Origin: Scatosoma sp045614565
Lineage (GTDB): Bacteria; Bacillota; Clostridia; Christensenellales; Borkfalkiaceae
DNA length: 64,000 nt
Reading direction: 5' to 3'
Assembly (NCBI GenBank): GCA_045614565.1
Contig: JAZLDG010000066.1
Span: forward strand, 1 to 64,000
This document shows positions 49,857-58,907 of the stretch, piece after piece. The notes under the pieces were generated by a model. That model did not search any database and had not been told where the DNA came from. It saw only the letters and a program-made list of their open reading frames with translations. The number at the start of each line of letters is the position of its first letter. The stretch's first letter is position 1. The position numbers and the translations under genes were made by a program.

Positions 49857-52262
49857 TTAACACCGAACGTTATCCCGTTCAGCATCGTTTCTATCCATTA
49901 CGGGCATAGGTTTTGCCGCGTTCTTTTTGGTTTCCTTTTCCATTGCAAGCGCAAACACTTCTCCAACTTCCGACACGGGAATAAACCGCACGTCCTTTTT
50001 GACTTCCTTGGGCAAGCCTTCCAAATCCTTTTCGTTGCCTTGGGGCATAATTACGGTCGTAATACCAACCCTACGCGCCGCCAACGATTTTTCTTTCAAG
50101 CCGCCGATGGGCAACACCTTGCCGCGCAAGGTAATTTCGCCCGTCATTGCAATATCACCGCGAACTGCCCTGCCCGTGAGCGCGGACAAAATCGCCGTCG
50201 CCATCGTGATCCCTGCGCTCGGTCCGTCCTTGGGGGTCGCGCCTTCGGGTACGTGAATATGCAAATCGGTTGCCGTGAATTTTTCATAGTCCACACCAAG
50301 CTCGTCCGCGTGCGCGCGGATATACGAAAGGGCGGCTTGCGCCGATTCTTTCATTACGTCGCCGAGTTGTCCCGTCAGCTTGATTTCGCCCTTACCCGCA
50401 AAGGTATTGACTTCCACGGTGAGCGTCGTTCCGCCGACTGCCGTCCAAGCAAGCCCCGTCACCGCGCCGACCTGCGGCAACAACGCCGCTTCGTCTATCT
50501 TGAATTTCGGCGCGCCGAGAAATTCTTTGACCTTTTCTACCGTAACTTTCACGCGAAGCGAACGGGCGTTTTTCGCGCGTTTGACCGCTATTTTTCTACA
50601 AACCGTACCCACCGTTCGCTCCAAGGTACGCACGCCCGCTTCGCGGGTGTAACCTTCGATGATATACGCAATCGCTTCGTCGTCGAATTGCGCGTGCTTT
50701 TCGGACAAGCCGTTTGCTTTCAACTGCTTGGGAATTAAATATTGTTTAACGATCTCCGATTTTTCTTCCAAGGTATACCCCGAAAGCTCGATGATTTCCA
50801 TTCGATCGCGCAAGGGCGCGGGGATCGTTTCCAAAGAGTTTGCCGTCGTCAAAAAGAGTACCTTACTCAAATCGTACGGTGCTTCCAAATACCGATCGCG
50901 GAACGTCGAATTTTGTTCGGGATCGAGCGCTTCCAAAAGTGCCGCGGCGGGATCGCCGTGCATATCGGACGTGATTTTGTCAATCTCGTCCAAAAGGAAC
51001 ACGGGATTGATCGAGCCCGCGTTTTTCATTCCGTACAAAATCCGCCCTGGCATCGCGCCGATATACGTTCGTCTATGACCGCGGATTTCCGCTTCGTCGC
51101 GAACGCCGCCAAGGCTCATTCTGACAAACTTTCTGCCCAAGGCGCGCGCGATGGATTTCGCGATACTCGTTTTTCCTACCCCAGGGGGACCGACGAAGCA
51201 TAAAATGGGGGCTTTCATATTCCCCGTCAGCTTCAAAACGGCAAGATATTCCACGACGCGTTCCTTGATTTTTTCAAGCCCGTAATGGTCTTCGTCTAAT
51301 ACCTGTATGCACGTTTCCAAGCTTTGGGTGTCGATCGTTTCTTCCGTCCAAGGCAAAGAAAGCACCTGCTCCAAATACCCCGAAATGACCGTGTATTCGG
51401 GGGACGACGACTGCATTTTGTCCATTCTGTCGATCTCTTTCAAGCATTTTTCTTCCAGCTCTTGCGGAAGTTTTTTCGCTTTGATTTTTTCGCGAAGCTC
51501 GTCTTCTTCCTTGCCGTCGTCACCAAGCTCGGCGTGAATGGCCTTCAACTGCTCGCGCAAGAAATATTCCTTTTGCGATTTGTCGATGTTTTGCCGTACC
51601 GCCGTGGCGATTTTTTTCTCGATGCGGGAAATTTCCAGCTCGTCGTTCAAGCAACGTTCAAACAGCTTCAAGCGTTCGATGACGTTGGTTTCTTCTAAAA
51701 TTTGCTGTTTGATTTCCAGCTTCACGCGCATAACCGAAGTCGCTACGTTCACATATTCGTCCGCGGATTTGCAAGCTTCCAACCGCAACACCGCTTCCTT
51801 GGAAAGCTTCCCGTCCACCGCCAAAACGTCCTTAACGAGCGCTTTCGCTGTACGGAAATACGCTTCTTCCAAAATCTCGTCGCCGCGTTTTGAACGCATT
51901 TCGTCGCAAACGGCGTAAAAATACCCGCTGTCAATGCCGATTTCCCTTGCGCGGGCGCGATAAAGCCCTTCGCAAACGACGCGCACGACCCCCGCGGGAA
52001 GCTGCGCTACCTGCTTAATCTTGGCTACGCAACCCACCTTGTACAAATCGGCGGCGATTACGTCGTCCTTTTCCGTTACGCGTTGCGTGCAAATCAGCAC
52101 GAGCTTATCCGCGGACTCGCTCGCACGCGTGACGGCTTTGAGCGTCATATCCCGTCCCACTTCAAAAGAAATCGAAGTGTTGGGGAAGGCTACCTTGCCC
52201 CGTAAAGGAATTACGGGGAGAATATTCGTTTTTATGATATCGTTCATTTCGTAATTTTCCAT
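49857..52262 (-). CDS. lon: ATP-dependent protease Lon (LonA)
   Basis: An AAA+ Ser-Lys protease of 801 residues. The N-terminal substrate domain begins LPVIPLRGKVAFPNTSISFEVGR; Walker A is CFVGPPGVGKTSIAKSIA and Walker B VFLLDEIDKI. The catalytic Ser lies in PEGATPKDGPSAGITMATA and the Lys in VLPIGGLKEKSLAARR. The start has no clear Shine-Dalgarno: ATG 52262 is preceded by ATATATAT, and a second ATG five codons on has only GGAAA. A stem GGCGCGT/ACGCGCC lies just upstream. It is followed closely by engB. Confidence 0.98.
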   Translation of the reverse strand: MENYEMNDIIKTNILPVIPLRGKVAFPNTSISFEVGRDMTLKAVTRASESADKLVLICTQRVTEKDDVIAADLYKVGCVAKIKQVAQLPAGVVRVVCEGLYRARAREIGIDSGYFYAVCDEMRSKRGDEILEEAYFRTAKALVKDVLAVDGKLSKEAVLRLEACKSADEYVNVATSVMRVKLEIKQQILEETNVIERLKLFERCLNDELEISRIEKKIATAVRQNIDKSQKEYFLREQLKAIHAELGDDGKEEDELREKIKAKKLPQELEEKCLKEIDRMDKMQSSSPEYTVISGYLEQVLSLPWTEETIDTQSLETCIQVLDEDHYGLEKIKERVVEYLAVLKLTGNMKAPILCFVGPPGVGKTSIAKSIARALGRKFVRMSLGGVRDEAEIRGHRRTYIGAMPGRILYGMKNAGSINPVFLLDEIDKITSDMHGDPAAALLEALDPEQNSTFRDRYLEAPYDLSKVLFLTTANSLETIPAPLRDRMEIIELSGYTLEEKSEIVKQYLIPKQLKANGLSEKHAQFDDEAIAYIIEGYTREAGVRTLERTVGTVCRKIAVKRAKNARSLRVKVTVEKVKEFLGAPKFKIDEAALLPQVGAVTGLAWTAVGGTTLTVEVNTFAGKGEIKLTGQLGDVMKESAQAALSYIRAHADELGVDYEKFTATDLHIHVPEGATPKDGPSAGITMATAILSALTGRAVRGDIAMTGEITLRGKVLPIGGLKEKSLAARRVGITTVIMPQGNEKDLEGLPKEVKKDVRFIPVSEVGEVFALAMEKETKKNAAKPMPVMDRNDAERDNVRC

Positions 52263-52284
52263 ATATATATTAATACCCGCAAAC

Positions 52285-52305
52285 GGCGCGTTCTAAACAC
52301 GCGCC
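52285..52305 (-). terminator. Hairpin between the parB-like gene and lon
   Basis: GGCGCGT and ACGCGCC pair around a 7-base loop, without a T-run. It may be a weak terminator or an RNA end-protecting structure. Confidence 0.4.
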
Positions 52306-52316
52306 TATTTTTCGCG

Positions 52317-53150
52317 TTAATCGTAGCTTTCAATGATATTTAACAGTTCTTCAAAACGGTACAAATCTTCCGTGGAATAATAATCTACGTAAATCCGACC
52401 CTTTTTATCGTTCCCGATGAGCGAAACCTTGGTGCGAAGTACCCCACGCATACGCTCAACAAATTCTTTGAGCCATTCGCTTTTCGCAACGGCTTTGGCT
52501 TCGTTTTCCCGTTGCAAAATTTCAGGGGGCGTCAAAAACGCCTTTACCGCCCGTTCCATTTCCCGCACGGAATACTCGCGCTTGATCGCTTCTTCGGCAA
52601 AGGACAACTGCTTGTCCTTGGGCACGCGAACGAGCGTTCTCGCGTGACCTGCGGAGAGTTTTCCGCTCTCGATCAAGCCCACCACGGACGGCTCCAAGCT
52701 CAAAAGCCGCAAGGTATTTGCAACGGCAGGGCGGGAACGCCCGATGAGCGCGGCGATGTCGTCTTGGGTCAAGTCGCAATCCGCGGACAGGCGTTTCATC
52801 AAATACGCTTCTTCCATCGTCGGTAAATTTTCGGCTTTGAGTTTTTCAATCAAGGAAAAAGTTTCGGCGTTCTTTTCGCTAAACTTATACACGCGCACCA
52901 AAAGCTGTTTCACGCCCGCCACTTTCGCCGCGTAAAAATCCTTATCCGCCGCAAGCAAATGAAAGCGGCCGTCTTGTTTTTCGTTGACGGCAAAGGTAGG
53001 CGCGCCGTTCAAAAGGAAATACGCCGCACGCGATTTGATATCCTTTTTCTCCCAGTCCCCGATATCCTTTTCCGTGTCCACGAGAGAAAGGGGAACGGTT
53101 TTTTCCACGAAGCTCGTATCAAAATTCTTGCGTTTTTTGCTCGTTTTCAT
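52317..53150 (-). CDS. ParB/Noc-like protein with altered N-terminal domain
   Basis: A 277-residue protein with clear ParB features in the middle and C-terminus: a helix-turn-helix (LTQDDIAALIGRSRPAVANTLRLLSL, residues ~127-152), then SGHARTLV-like KLSAGHARTLVRV, and a C-terminal region ending in a helix suited to dimerisation. The N-terminal CTP-binding box is not canonical: the GERRxRAA motif is replaced by LLAADKDFYAAK (residues 65-76), and the QPR box is absent. Canonical ParB proteins load on parS as CTP-dependent clamps, so this one may be a non-CTPase paralogue or a nucleoid-occlusion relative. No parA is adjacent. The ATG has AGGAG nine bases upstream. Confidence 0.8.
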   Translation of the reverse strand: MKTSKKRKNFDTSFVEKTVPLSLVDTEKDIGDWEKKDIKSRAAYFLLNGAPTFAVNEKQDGRFHLLAADKDFYAAKVAGVKQLLVRVYKFSEKNAETFSLIEKLKAENLPTMEEAYLMKRLSADCDLTQDDIAALIGRSRPAVANTLRLLSLEPSVVGLIESGKLSAGHARTLVRVPKDKQLSFAEEAIKREYSVREMERAVKAFLTPPEILQRENEAKAVAKSEWLKEFVERMRGVLRTKVSLIGNDKKGRIYVDYYSTEDLYRFEELLNIIESYD

Positions 53151-53177
53151 TGCTGTTTGCTCCTGCTTTTTTCAAGA

Positions 53178-53202
53178 AAAGAGCTGCTTTTGGCAGCTCT
53201 TT
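53178..53202 (-). terminator. Terminator of ftsH
   Basis: AAAGAGCTGC and GCAGCTCTTT form a perfect 10-bp stem 17 bases past the ftsH stop. Confidence 0.8.
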
Positions 53203-53218
53203 CGTTGGCTTTTTGGAC

Positions 53219-55153
53219 TTATTCTTCACTCGTTTCTTGCTTTTCTTCACTCGTACTTGCCACCGAGCCGAACGGATTTTCTTCGTGCGCGCCGTCACGG
53301 TTTTCCATAAATGCGATAACTTCTTTATAATCCGCGCCCTTCATAAGCATTGCCACTTCTTCGGTGTAAATGGTTTCTTTTTCCACCAAAACGCGGGACA
53401 TATTATCCAAAATCGAACGGTTTTCTTTCAAAAGCTTGGTTGCGCGTTCGTGCGCGCCATTGATCAAGCGTCTAATCTCCTCGTCAATCGTCGCCGCCGT
53501 TTGCTGCGAATACCCGCCACGGCTTTGATTGCCGTATTCCATACCCATAAACACAGGCTGATCGGAGTCGTAGGCAACGAGCCCAAGCTCCTTGCTCATA
53601 CCCCATTGCGTAACCATTCTTCGCGCAAGATTGGATACGTGCTGCAAATCCGCGCTCGCACCCGTCGTGATGTCTTGAATTACCAACTCTTCGGCAACTC
53701 TGCCGCCGAGCGACATACAAATATTATCCACGAGCTTATTATACGAAACGTCGTTGTCGTCCGTTTCGGGTCGCGTCATCGTATAGCCCGCCGCTCTGCC
53801 GCGGGGAATGATGGAAACTTCGTGCACGGGATCGCAATACTTGCAAAGACAAGCCAACACCGCGTGCCCCGCTTCGTGATACGCCGTACAGCGTTTGTCC
53901 GATTCGGTAACGACGCGACTCTTCTTTTGCGGTCCCATCAAAACCTTGTTAATGCCGTCGTAGAGTTCGAGATTGCCGATTAATTTTTTACCCGCGCGCG
54001 CCGCAAGGATTGCCGCTTCGTTCAAAAGGTTGGCAAGCTCCGCGCCCGAAAATCCCGCCGTGATCCGCGCAACCGTCTTGAAATTGACGTCGGGTGCCAT
54101 CGGCTTGTTTCTTGCGTGCACTTTCAAAATTTGTTCCCGTCCTTTGACGTCGGGAAGATTGACGTTGATTTGTCTGTCGAAACGCCCCGGACGAAGTAAT
54201 GCGGGGTCGAGAATATCCGCACGGTTGGTCGCCGCCATTACGATAATACCGTCGTTGCTTTCAAACCCGTCCATTTGCACGAGAATTTGGTTGAGCGTTT
54301 GTTCGCGTTCGTCGTGACCGCCGCCAAGACCCGCACCGCGCCGACGGCCGACTGCGTCGATTTCGTCGATAAAGATGATACAGGGTTGGCTTTTCTTCGC
54401 CATATCGAACAAGTCGCGTACGCGTTTTGCTCCCACGCCGACGTACATTTCTACGAAATCCGAACCCGAAACGGAGAAGAAGGGCACGCCCGCTTCACCC
54501 GCAACCGCTTTCGCGAACAGCGTTTTACCCGTTCCCGGAGGACCTACAAGCAACACGCCCGAAGGGATACGCGCGCCAAGCGACGAGAATTTTTTGGGGC
54601 TTTTCAAGAACTCTACGATTTCCGCAAGCTCTTCCTTTTCTTCTTCCGCGCCCGCAACGTCCGAGAAACGGACTTTCAAATTGCTCTGCATATGCGCTTT
54701 GCTCTTACCGATGCTCATTGCCGACTGACCGCCGCCACCCGCCGCGCTGCGCATAATCATCCAGAACATAACCGCTACGAGTACCACGCCGAGCAGGGGC
54801 ATAAGGCTCGTTAAAAAGCTGCCTGCGTTGGGATCGGTAAAGGAAACGGCGATTTTGGAAAGATCTACGCCGTATTCGTTCATCGCTACGTCACGGAATA
54901 CTTCAAAATCCGCATACCCGTATACGCTCGGGCCGACCGTGGAATACAGTACTCTGCCGCCACCGTCGAGCGCGAAATATTCGTACGCATCAAACGAAAT
55001 TTCCTTGATATTAGGATCTTCTTTGAGCAAGGTCATAAACTCGCTCAACGTTTTCGCCGTCATATCAAACATATCGGAAAAGAGTATGCCGAGCAGCAAC
55101 ACCGCTACTACGCCAACGACGATCCAAATAATGATTTTTGATTTCTTATTCAA
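53219..55153 (-). CDS. ftsH: ATP-dependent zinc metalloprotease FtsH
   Basis: A 644-residue membrane AAA+ protease that removes misfolded membrane proteins. Two helices (IIIWIVVGVVAVLLLGILF and LTSLMPLLGVVLVAVMFWMIM) flank a small extracytoplasmic domain. Walker A is VGPPGTGKTLFAKAVA, Walker B CIIFIDEIDAVG, the second region of homology ATNRADILDPALLRPGRFDRQ, and the zinc site HEAGH, with a downstream Asp ligand region. All active-site residues are intact. The start is TTG at 55153, eight bases after AAAAGGAG; no nearby ATG is as well placed. It has its own promoter and terminator. Confidence 0.98.
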   Translation of the reverse strand: MNKKSKIIIWIVVGVVAVLLLGILFSDMFDMTAKTLSEFMTLLKEDPNIKEISFDAYEYFALDGGGRVLYSTVGPSVYGYADFEVFRDVAMNEYGVDLSKIAVSFTDPNAGSFLTSLMPLLGVVLVAVMFWMIMRSAAGGGGQSAMSIGKSKAHMQSNLKVRFSDVAGAEEEKEELAEIVEFLKSPKKFSSLGARIPSGVLLVGPPGTGKTLFAKAVAGEAGVPFFSVSGSDFVEMYVGVGAKRVRDLFDMAKKSQPCIIFIDEIDAVGRRRGAGLGGGHDEREQTLNQILVQMDGFESNDGIIVMAATNRADILDPALLRPGRFDRQINVNLPDVKGREQILKVHARNKPMAPDVNFKTVARITAGFSGAELANLLNEAAILAARAGKKLIGNLELYDGINKVLMGPQKKSRVVTESDKRCTAYHEAGHAVLACLCKYCDPVHEVSIIPRGRAAGYTMTRPETDDNDVSYNKLVDNICMSLGGRVAEELVIQDITTGASADLQHVSNLARRMVTQWGMSKELGLVAYDSDQPVFMGMEYGNQSRGGYSQQTAATIDEEIRRLINGAHERATKLLKENRSILDNMSRVLVEKETIYTEEVAMLMKGADYKEVIAFMENRDGAHEENPFGSVASTSEEKQETSEE

Positions 55154-55225
55154 AGTGATTACTCCTTTTCTGCAATACTTATTTATACCCTATTATATAA
55201 GTAAATAAACAATTTGACCGTTTTT

Positions 55226-55254
55226 ATTTTACCATATCGCAACCGCTTTTTCAA
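55226..55254 (-). promoter_or_regulatory. Promoter of ftsH
   Basis: Minus-strand -35 TTGAAA (55249-55254) and -10 TAAAAT (55226-55231), 17-base spacer, giving a leader of about 65 bases. Confidence 0.65.
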
Positions 55255-55301
55255 GCGTTTAACCTATTTCGCGATAAATATTTAGCCAACTCTCACAAAG
55301 T

Positions 55302-55904
55302 TTACACAAAACTTTCAATTAAAATCTTCAATCCAATGGCAATTAACACGATTCCGCCCAGTAGCGAAGCCTTATCCGCGAGCTTATTGCCTACGCATTT
55401 GCCGATATACACCGCCGCAATCGAAAGCAAGAACGTGGTAAACCCGATAATCGCCGTAGACCACCAAACGCCAAGCGTCAAGCCTTCGGGAGAGATCGCC
55501 GCCATTTGCAAGGTAACGCCCACCGCCAAAGCGTCGATAGAAGTCGCGATCGCTTGCAAGCAAAGCTTGCCGATGGACAAACGTTCGCAAGCGCAATCAC
55601 ATTTCCCGTCTTCGCCGCGGCTTTTTAAGCAATCGACGACCATTTTACCGCCTAAAAACGCAAGGAGCGCAAAGGAAATCCAAGCGGAAACCAGCTCGAA
55701 CGTTTGCATAAACGCGCCTGCGATTACGCCCGTGATAAAATACCCGATAACGGGCATTAAAAATTGAAAAAAACCGAAAAATAACGCAATCAAGAGCGTT
55801 TTTTTGAGCGGCATTTTACAATCGGACATACCGTTGGTCATTCCCACGGCGCAAGCGTCCATAGAAAGCGCGACGCCCATTAATAAAACTTCTACAAAAC
55901 CCAT
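55302..55904 (-). CDS. mntP: Manganese efflux pump MntP
   Basis: A 200-residue, six-helix transporter that exports Mn2+. It begins EVLLMGVALSMDACAVGMTNGM and the second repeat carries CLQAIATSIDALAVGVTLQM; the paired Asp residues in SMDA and SIDA are the family's conserved transport residues. A Cys-rich loop (GEDGKCDCACERLS) between the halves is unusual and may sense or bind metal. It lies 9 bases after tmk, so it is in the speA-tmk-mntP run. No yybP-ykoY riboswitch is visible upstream. Confidence 0.93.
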   Translation of the reverse strand: MGFVEVLLMGVALSMDACAVGMTNGMSDCKMPLKKTLLIALFFGFFQFLMPVIGYFITGVIAGAFMQTFELVSAWISFALLAFLGGKMVVDCLKSRGEDGKCDCACERLSIGKLCLQAIATSIDALAVGVTLQMAAISPEGLTLGVWWSTAIIGFTTFLLSIAAVYIGKCVGNKLADKASLLGGIVLIAIGLKILIESFV

Positions 55905-55913
55905 TTTATACCT

Positions 55914-56537
55914 TTATAAACAGTTTTTTTCTTTCAACTTTTGTAAAATTTCCGCGAAAATCGCTTCGGGCGTTTGCCGTCCGTCTACCCGAATAAAGCG
56001 GTTGGGGTTGGCTTTCGCCATTTCGTCAAAGCCTTGATACACGCGGTTATGAAACGCCATACCCGCCTGCTCCAAGCGGTCGTTTTCGTCCGCGCCGTGC
56101 TTACGCACAAAGGCTTCTTCGGGCGTGAGATCGATAAACACCGTCGCGTCGGGGAGAAAATTCTCCAACGCGAACGCGTTAATTTTGCCGATAAATTCCG
56201 TGCCCAAATTTCTGCCGTAGGCTTGGTAGGCAAAGGAAGAATCCACGTAGCGGTCGCAAATGACGAGCTTGCCTTCGTTTAACGCGGGCGCAACACGGTC
56301 GGCAAGATGCTGCGCGCGCGCCGCCGCGTAAAGGAGTGCTTCGCACTCGTCCGTCATTTCAGCGTTTTTACCGTTTAATAAAATTTCTCGGATCGCTTCG
56401 GAAATTTTCCCGCCGCCCGGCTCGCGCGTGAAAATATGCGCCACGCCTTGCTCCGTCAAATATTCGCTAAACAGCTTCAACTGCGTACTCTTTCCGCAAC
56501 CGTCGCAACCTTCAAACGTAATAAATTTCCCTTTCAT
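55914..56537 (-). CDS. tmk: Thymidylate kinase
   Basis: Phosphorylates dTMP to dTDP. The 207-residue protein has P-loop FEGCDGCGKSTQLK, the DR(Y/H) motif ICDRYVDSSFAYQAYGR, the TREPGGGKISEAIREIL phosphate region, and FIDLTPEEAFVRKHG followed by the DRLEQ lid. All are normal. The stop of the upstream decarboxylase is three bases before its start, so they are coupled. The yaaO/speA-tmk order matches Bacillus. Confidence 0.98.
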   Translation of the reverse strand: MKGKFITFEGCDGCGKSTQLKLFSEYLTEQGVAHIFTREPGGGKISEAIREILLNGKNAEMTDECEALLYAAARAQHLADRVAPALNEGKLVICDRYVDSSFAYQAYGRNLGTEFIGKINAFALENFLPDATVFIDLTPEEAFVRKHGADENDRLEQAGMAFHNRVYQGFDEMAKANPNRFIRVDGRQTPEAIFAEILQKLKEKNCL

Positions 56538-56540
56538 AGT

Positions 56541-57791
56541 TTATTCCTTTGTGGTATCGATAAACACCGTGATTTTATTATCCGTCACGCCATAAATATT
56601 GTCGGCTTGTTTAAGAAGCGCAAGTTTTTCCCCCGTAATCACTTCACCACGCGTCAAAAGCGGGGTACAAGGGGGGAACAAACCGCAGTTTTTCGCGCAA
56701 ATCCTGCCTTCCGCCCGTTCGATTTCCACCTGCTCCACCGCGCCGTTTTTGGGCAAAACAAGGGGGGCAGGTATGCGTTCAGGCTCTTTATAGGGGTATT
56801 TTTCAAAAAGCCGCGCCAAGATTTTTTTCAAGCGCGCGAAATCTTGCTTTTTTGTCGCGGGCGAAAGATAAAACGTTACCCTTTCTCCGTCGCAAAATTC
56901 GGGATATATGCCTATGCTTTCCGCTTCCTTGTGCGCAGAAAAGGCGTTTTTACCAAAAGATACGCAAAGCTTCGTCCAGTCGCCGAGAATTTCCACGCGG
57001 GGCGTTTGCTTGGCATACGCAAACACCGCGTTTTTCATCTCGGTATTTTCAGGATATTTAACGGCGTATTCCACGCTCGCCATTACGGGATAGGACGGGC
57101 TGGTCGTTCGGAAAATATCCACCGCCGCCGCCAACGCTTTGGCAAGTTCGTCCGTTTTCGCGCTGACAACCGCGCCTTGGGTGTAGGCAGGCAAGCTCTT
57201 ATGCACGCCGTCCACCCACATATCCGCGTACGCGCCCGCGTACAGTTTTTTATCAAAATGCAAATGCCCGCCGTGCGCGCCGTCTACGAGCAAAAGCTTG
57301 TTTTCCGTTTTACAACGCGCTTGTAGGGTCGCTAAATCGTAAATCTCGCCGTAGTAGGTTGGCGACGTGATAAACACCGCTTCCGCCGCCGAAAAAACTT
57401 CGTCCAAATCTTCGGTAAATACCAACGGCGTTAATCCCAGCGCCGCGCAACCGTTAAACACGCTTTTGTGCGAACGTTCGCAAACCGCGATTTTGTTTAC
57501 GCCGAGCGTTTTGACCGCATACAACATAGAGAGTACGCCGCAAGTGCTTCCATCCGTCAAAATAAAGCTACGCGCCGCGCCGAGAATTTCCGCGATATCC
57601 TTCTCCGCTTGGGCAATACAGCCGCGCGGGCAGGAAAGATTATCCGAATAAGAAAGCTCGGTGATATCAAAGCCCTTTCGCTTATGCCCGGGGGTATGGA
57701 AAGAGATATGCTTTTTTCGCGCTTGCTCCCAAAGCATTGCGTATATACGGCACTTTTCCCGCGTACGTTTGTCGGTGAAAATACTTCGCAT
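56541..57791 (-). CDS. Orn/Lys/Arg decarboxylase-family protein (YaaO/SpeA type)
   Basis: A 416-residue fold-type I PLP enzyme of the aminoacid decarboxylase group, likely arginine or lysine decarboxylase for polyamine synthesis. Signatures: SFHTPGHKRKGFD at the N-terminus, LTDGSTCGVLSMLYAV, TSPTYYGEIYDL, LLVDGAHGGHLHF, and the PLP Lys in VDGVHKSLPAYTQ. It is shorter than E. coli-type enzymes and lacks the wing domain, as in Firmicutes YaaO. The ATG at 57791 has only AACGGG upstream, so the start is not secure. It begins five bases after the preceding membrane-protein gene. Substrate cannot be told from sequence. Confidence 0.9.
   Translation of the reverse strand: MRSIFTDKRTREKCRIYAMLWEQARKKHISFHTPGHKRKGFDITELSYSDNLSCPRGCIAQAEKDIAEILGAARSFILTDGSTCGVLSMLYAVKTLGVNKIAVCERSHKSVFNGCAALGLTPLVFTEDLDEVFSAAEAVFITSPTYYGEIYDLATLQARCKTENKLLLVDGAHGGHLHFDKKLYAGAYADMWVDGVHKSLPAYTQGAVVSAKTDELAKALAAAVDIFRTTSPSYPVMASVEYAVKYPENTEMKNAVFAYAKQTPRVEILGDWTKLCVSFGKNAFSAHKEAESIGIYPEFCDGERVTFYLSPATKKQDFARLKKILARLFEKYPYKEPERIPAPLVLPKNGAVEQVEIERAEGRICAKNCGLFPPCTPLLTRGEVITGEKLALLKQADNIYGVTDNKITVFIDTTKE
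56763..56771 (+). repeat. GGGGGCAGG motif, copy 8 (plus strand)
   Basis: Core GGGGGCAGG extended to GGTATGCGTT on the plus strand, on the template side of the minus-strand decarboxylase gene (RIPAP codons). It is the only copy in this orientation. Confidence 0.6.
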
Positions 57792-57796
57792 ACCCG

Positions 57797-58774
57797 TTAC
57801 GCGGTTTTCGCTTCCGCGATGACGGCGTTGAGATAAAGCAACGCTTCGTATTCAAAACTGTCTTCCGTATTCGCAAGATCGAAAAGCATTACGTGCATAT
57901 CCAAAGCGGTGGGCTTTTGCACGTTCTCGTCTTCGGTGGGAATATTGTAATAAGCGATATTTTTGAGCTTGCCCATTTTATCTTCGTCGGGGCAAAGGTT
58001 GATCGCGTATTTTCCGCTTCTAATCACTTCGCCGTTCTCGTCCTTTAATTCCAAGGTCGTGAGCGAAATCAGCTCTTCCTGCAAGTACCCGTTAAAGGTT
58101 GTCAACGCCGCGGCGTATTTTTGAATACGCGCGACTTCGTTTTGCTTGCCCGTTTCGATTTCTTCCGCCGTTTTGAAGCGTTTGTCCTGCGTTCTTTGTA
58201 TGCGCGAAACAAAATCCGTCTTGACCTTTTCTTCGTCCAGCGTTCCGTTTTGGTAGTCCCCGCCGTAGTAGCCGTTCAGATAAGTCGCCATATCGGCAAG
58301 ATAGGTTTCAATATCGAATAAATAATAGAAATACCCGCCAAAAAAGGATTGCATATAGGTCGTACTGCTCACGATTTCGCTGTTTTCGTCTTTCACAACC
58401 GTGCTTTCGTCCACGATATTCGGGATAAAGATTACGTCGCCTTCGTCCGCTTGCAGTTTGCCTTGCATCAGCTGTCCCACCGTACCCAAATCACCGCCTA
58501 ACGTCGTGAAATCGGTGTAGTTGGCTTCAATAACTTCGTACGAGAACACGTTTTTTTCAAAGGCTTGATTGTAATGATTAAAAAAACTCGTGCTTAAACC
58601 GCCGTTACAATAATAATTGAAAACGGAAAATTGTTGCGCGGCGGTAATCCGCGTCGCCGTCATCGTGAATATCAACGACCATACGACGATTGCCGCCACC
58701 GCTAACGCGATAATTTTTATCCAGTCGTAGGAAAGCAATCTTCCTAACCGCTGTTTGGTGATTTTTGCGTCCAT
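57797..58774 (-). CDS. Single-pass membrane protein, unknown function
   Basis: A 325-residue protein with one N-terminal helix (IIALAVAAIVVWSLIFTMTAT, residues ~23-43) after a basic start (KITKQRLGRLLSYDWIK), and an extracytoplasmic alpha/beta domain (FNHYNQAFEKNVFSYEVIEANYTDF, GDVIFIPNI). The layout resembles a small anchored solute-binding-like or signal protein, but I cannot name a family. I chose ATG 58774 with AAAGGA seven bases upstream; the earlier ATG at 58798 has none. It is the first gene of a run leading into speA-tmk-mntP. Confidence 0.75.
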   Translation of the reverse strand: MDAKITKQRLGRLLSYDWIKIIALAVAAIVVWSLIFTMTATRITAAQQFSVFNYYCNGGLSTSFFNHYNQAFEKNVFSYEVIEANYTDFTTLGGDLGTVGQLMQGKLQADEGDVIFIPNIVDESTVVKDENSEIVSSTTYMQSFFGGYFYYLFDIETYLADMATYLNGYYGGDYQNGTLDEEKVKTDFVSRIQRTQDKRFKTAEEIETGKQNEVARIQKYAAALTTFNGYLQEELISLTTLELKDENGEVIRSGKYAINLCPDEDKMGKLKNIAYYNIPTEDENVQKPTALDMHVMLFDLANTEDSFEYEALLYLNAVIAEAKTA

Positions 58775-58907
58775 TTCTTTATCCTTTATTCGTTGCATAA
58801 ACGAATACGTTTTACTTGTTTACGGTAAGCAGATACGATTTGAAGCGTATACCTTTACGCATAAATTTATAAACATTCTTTTCCTGTTTTGCACAAAAGG
58901 GAAAATG

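Noticed and set aside
55905..55913. A manganese (yybP-ykoY) riboswitch for mntP
   Set aside because: Only nine bases separate mntP from tmk, leaving no room for the aptamer.
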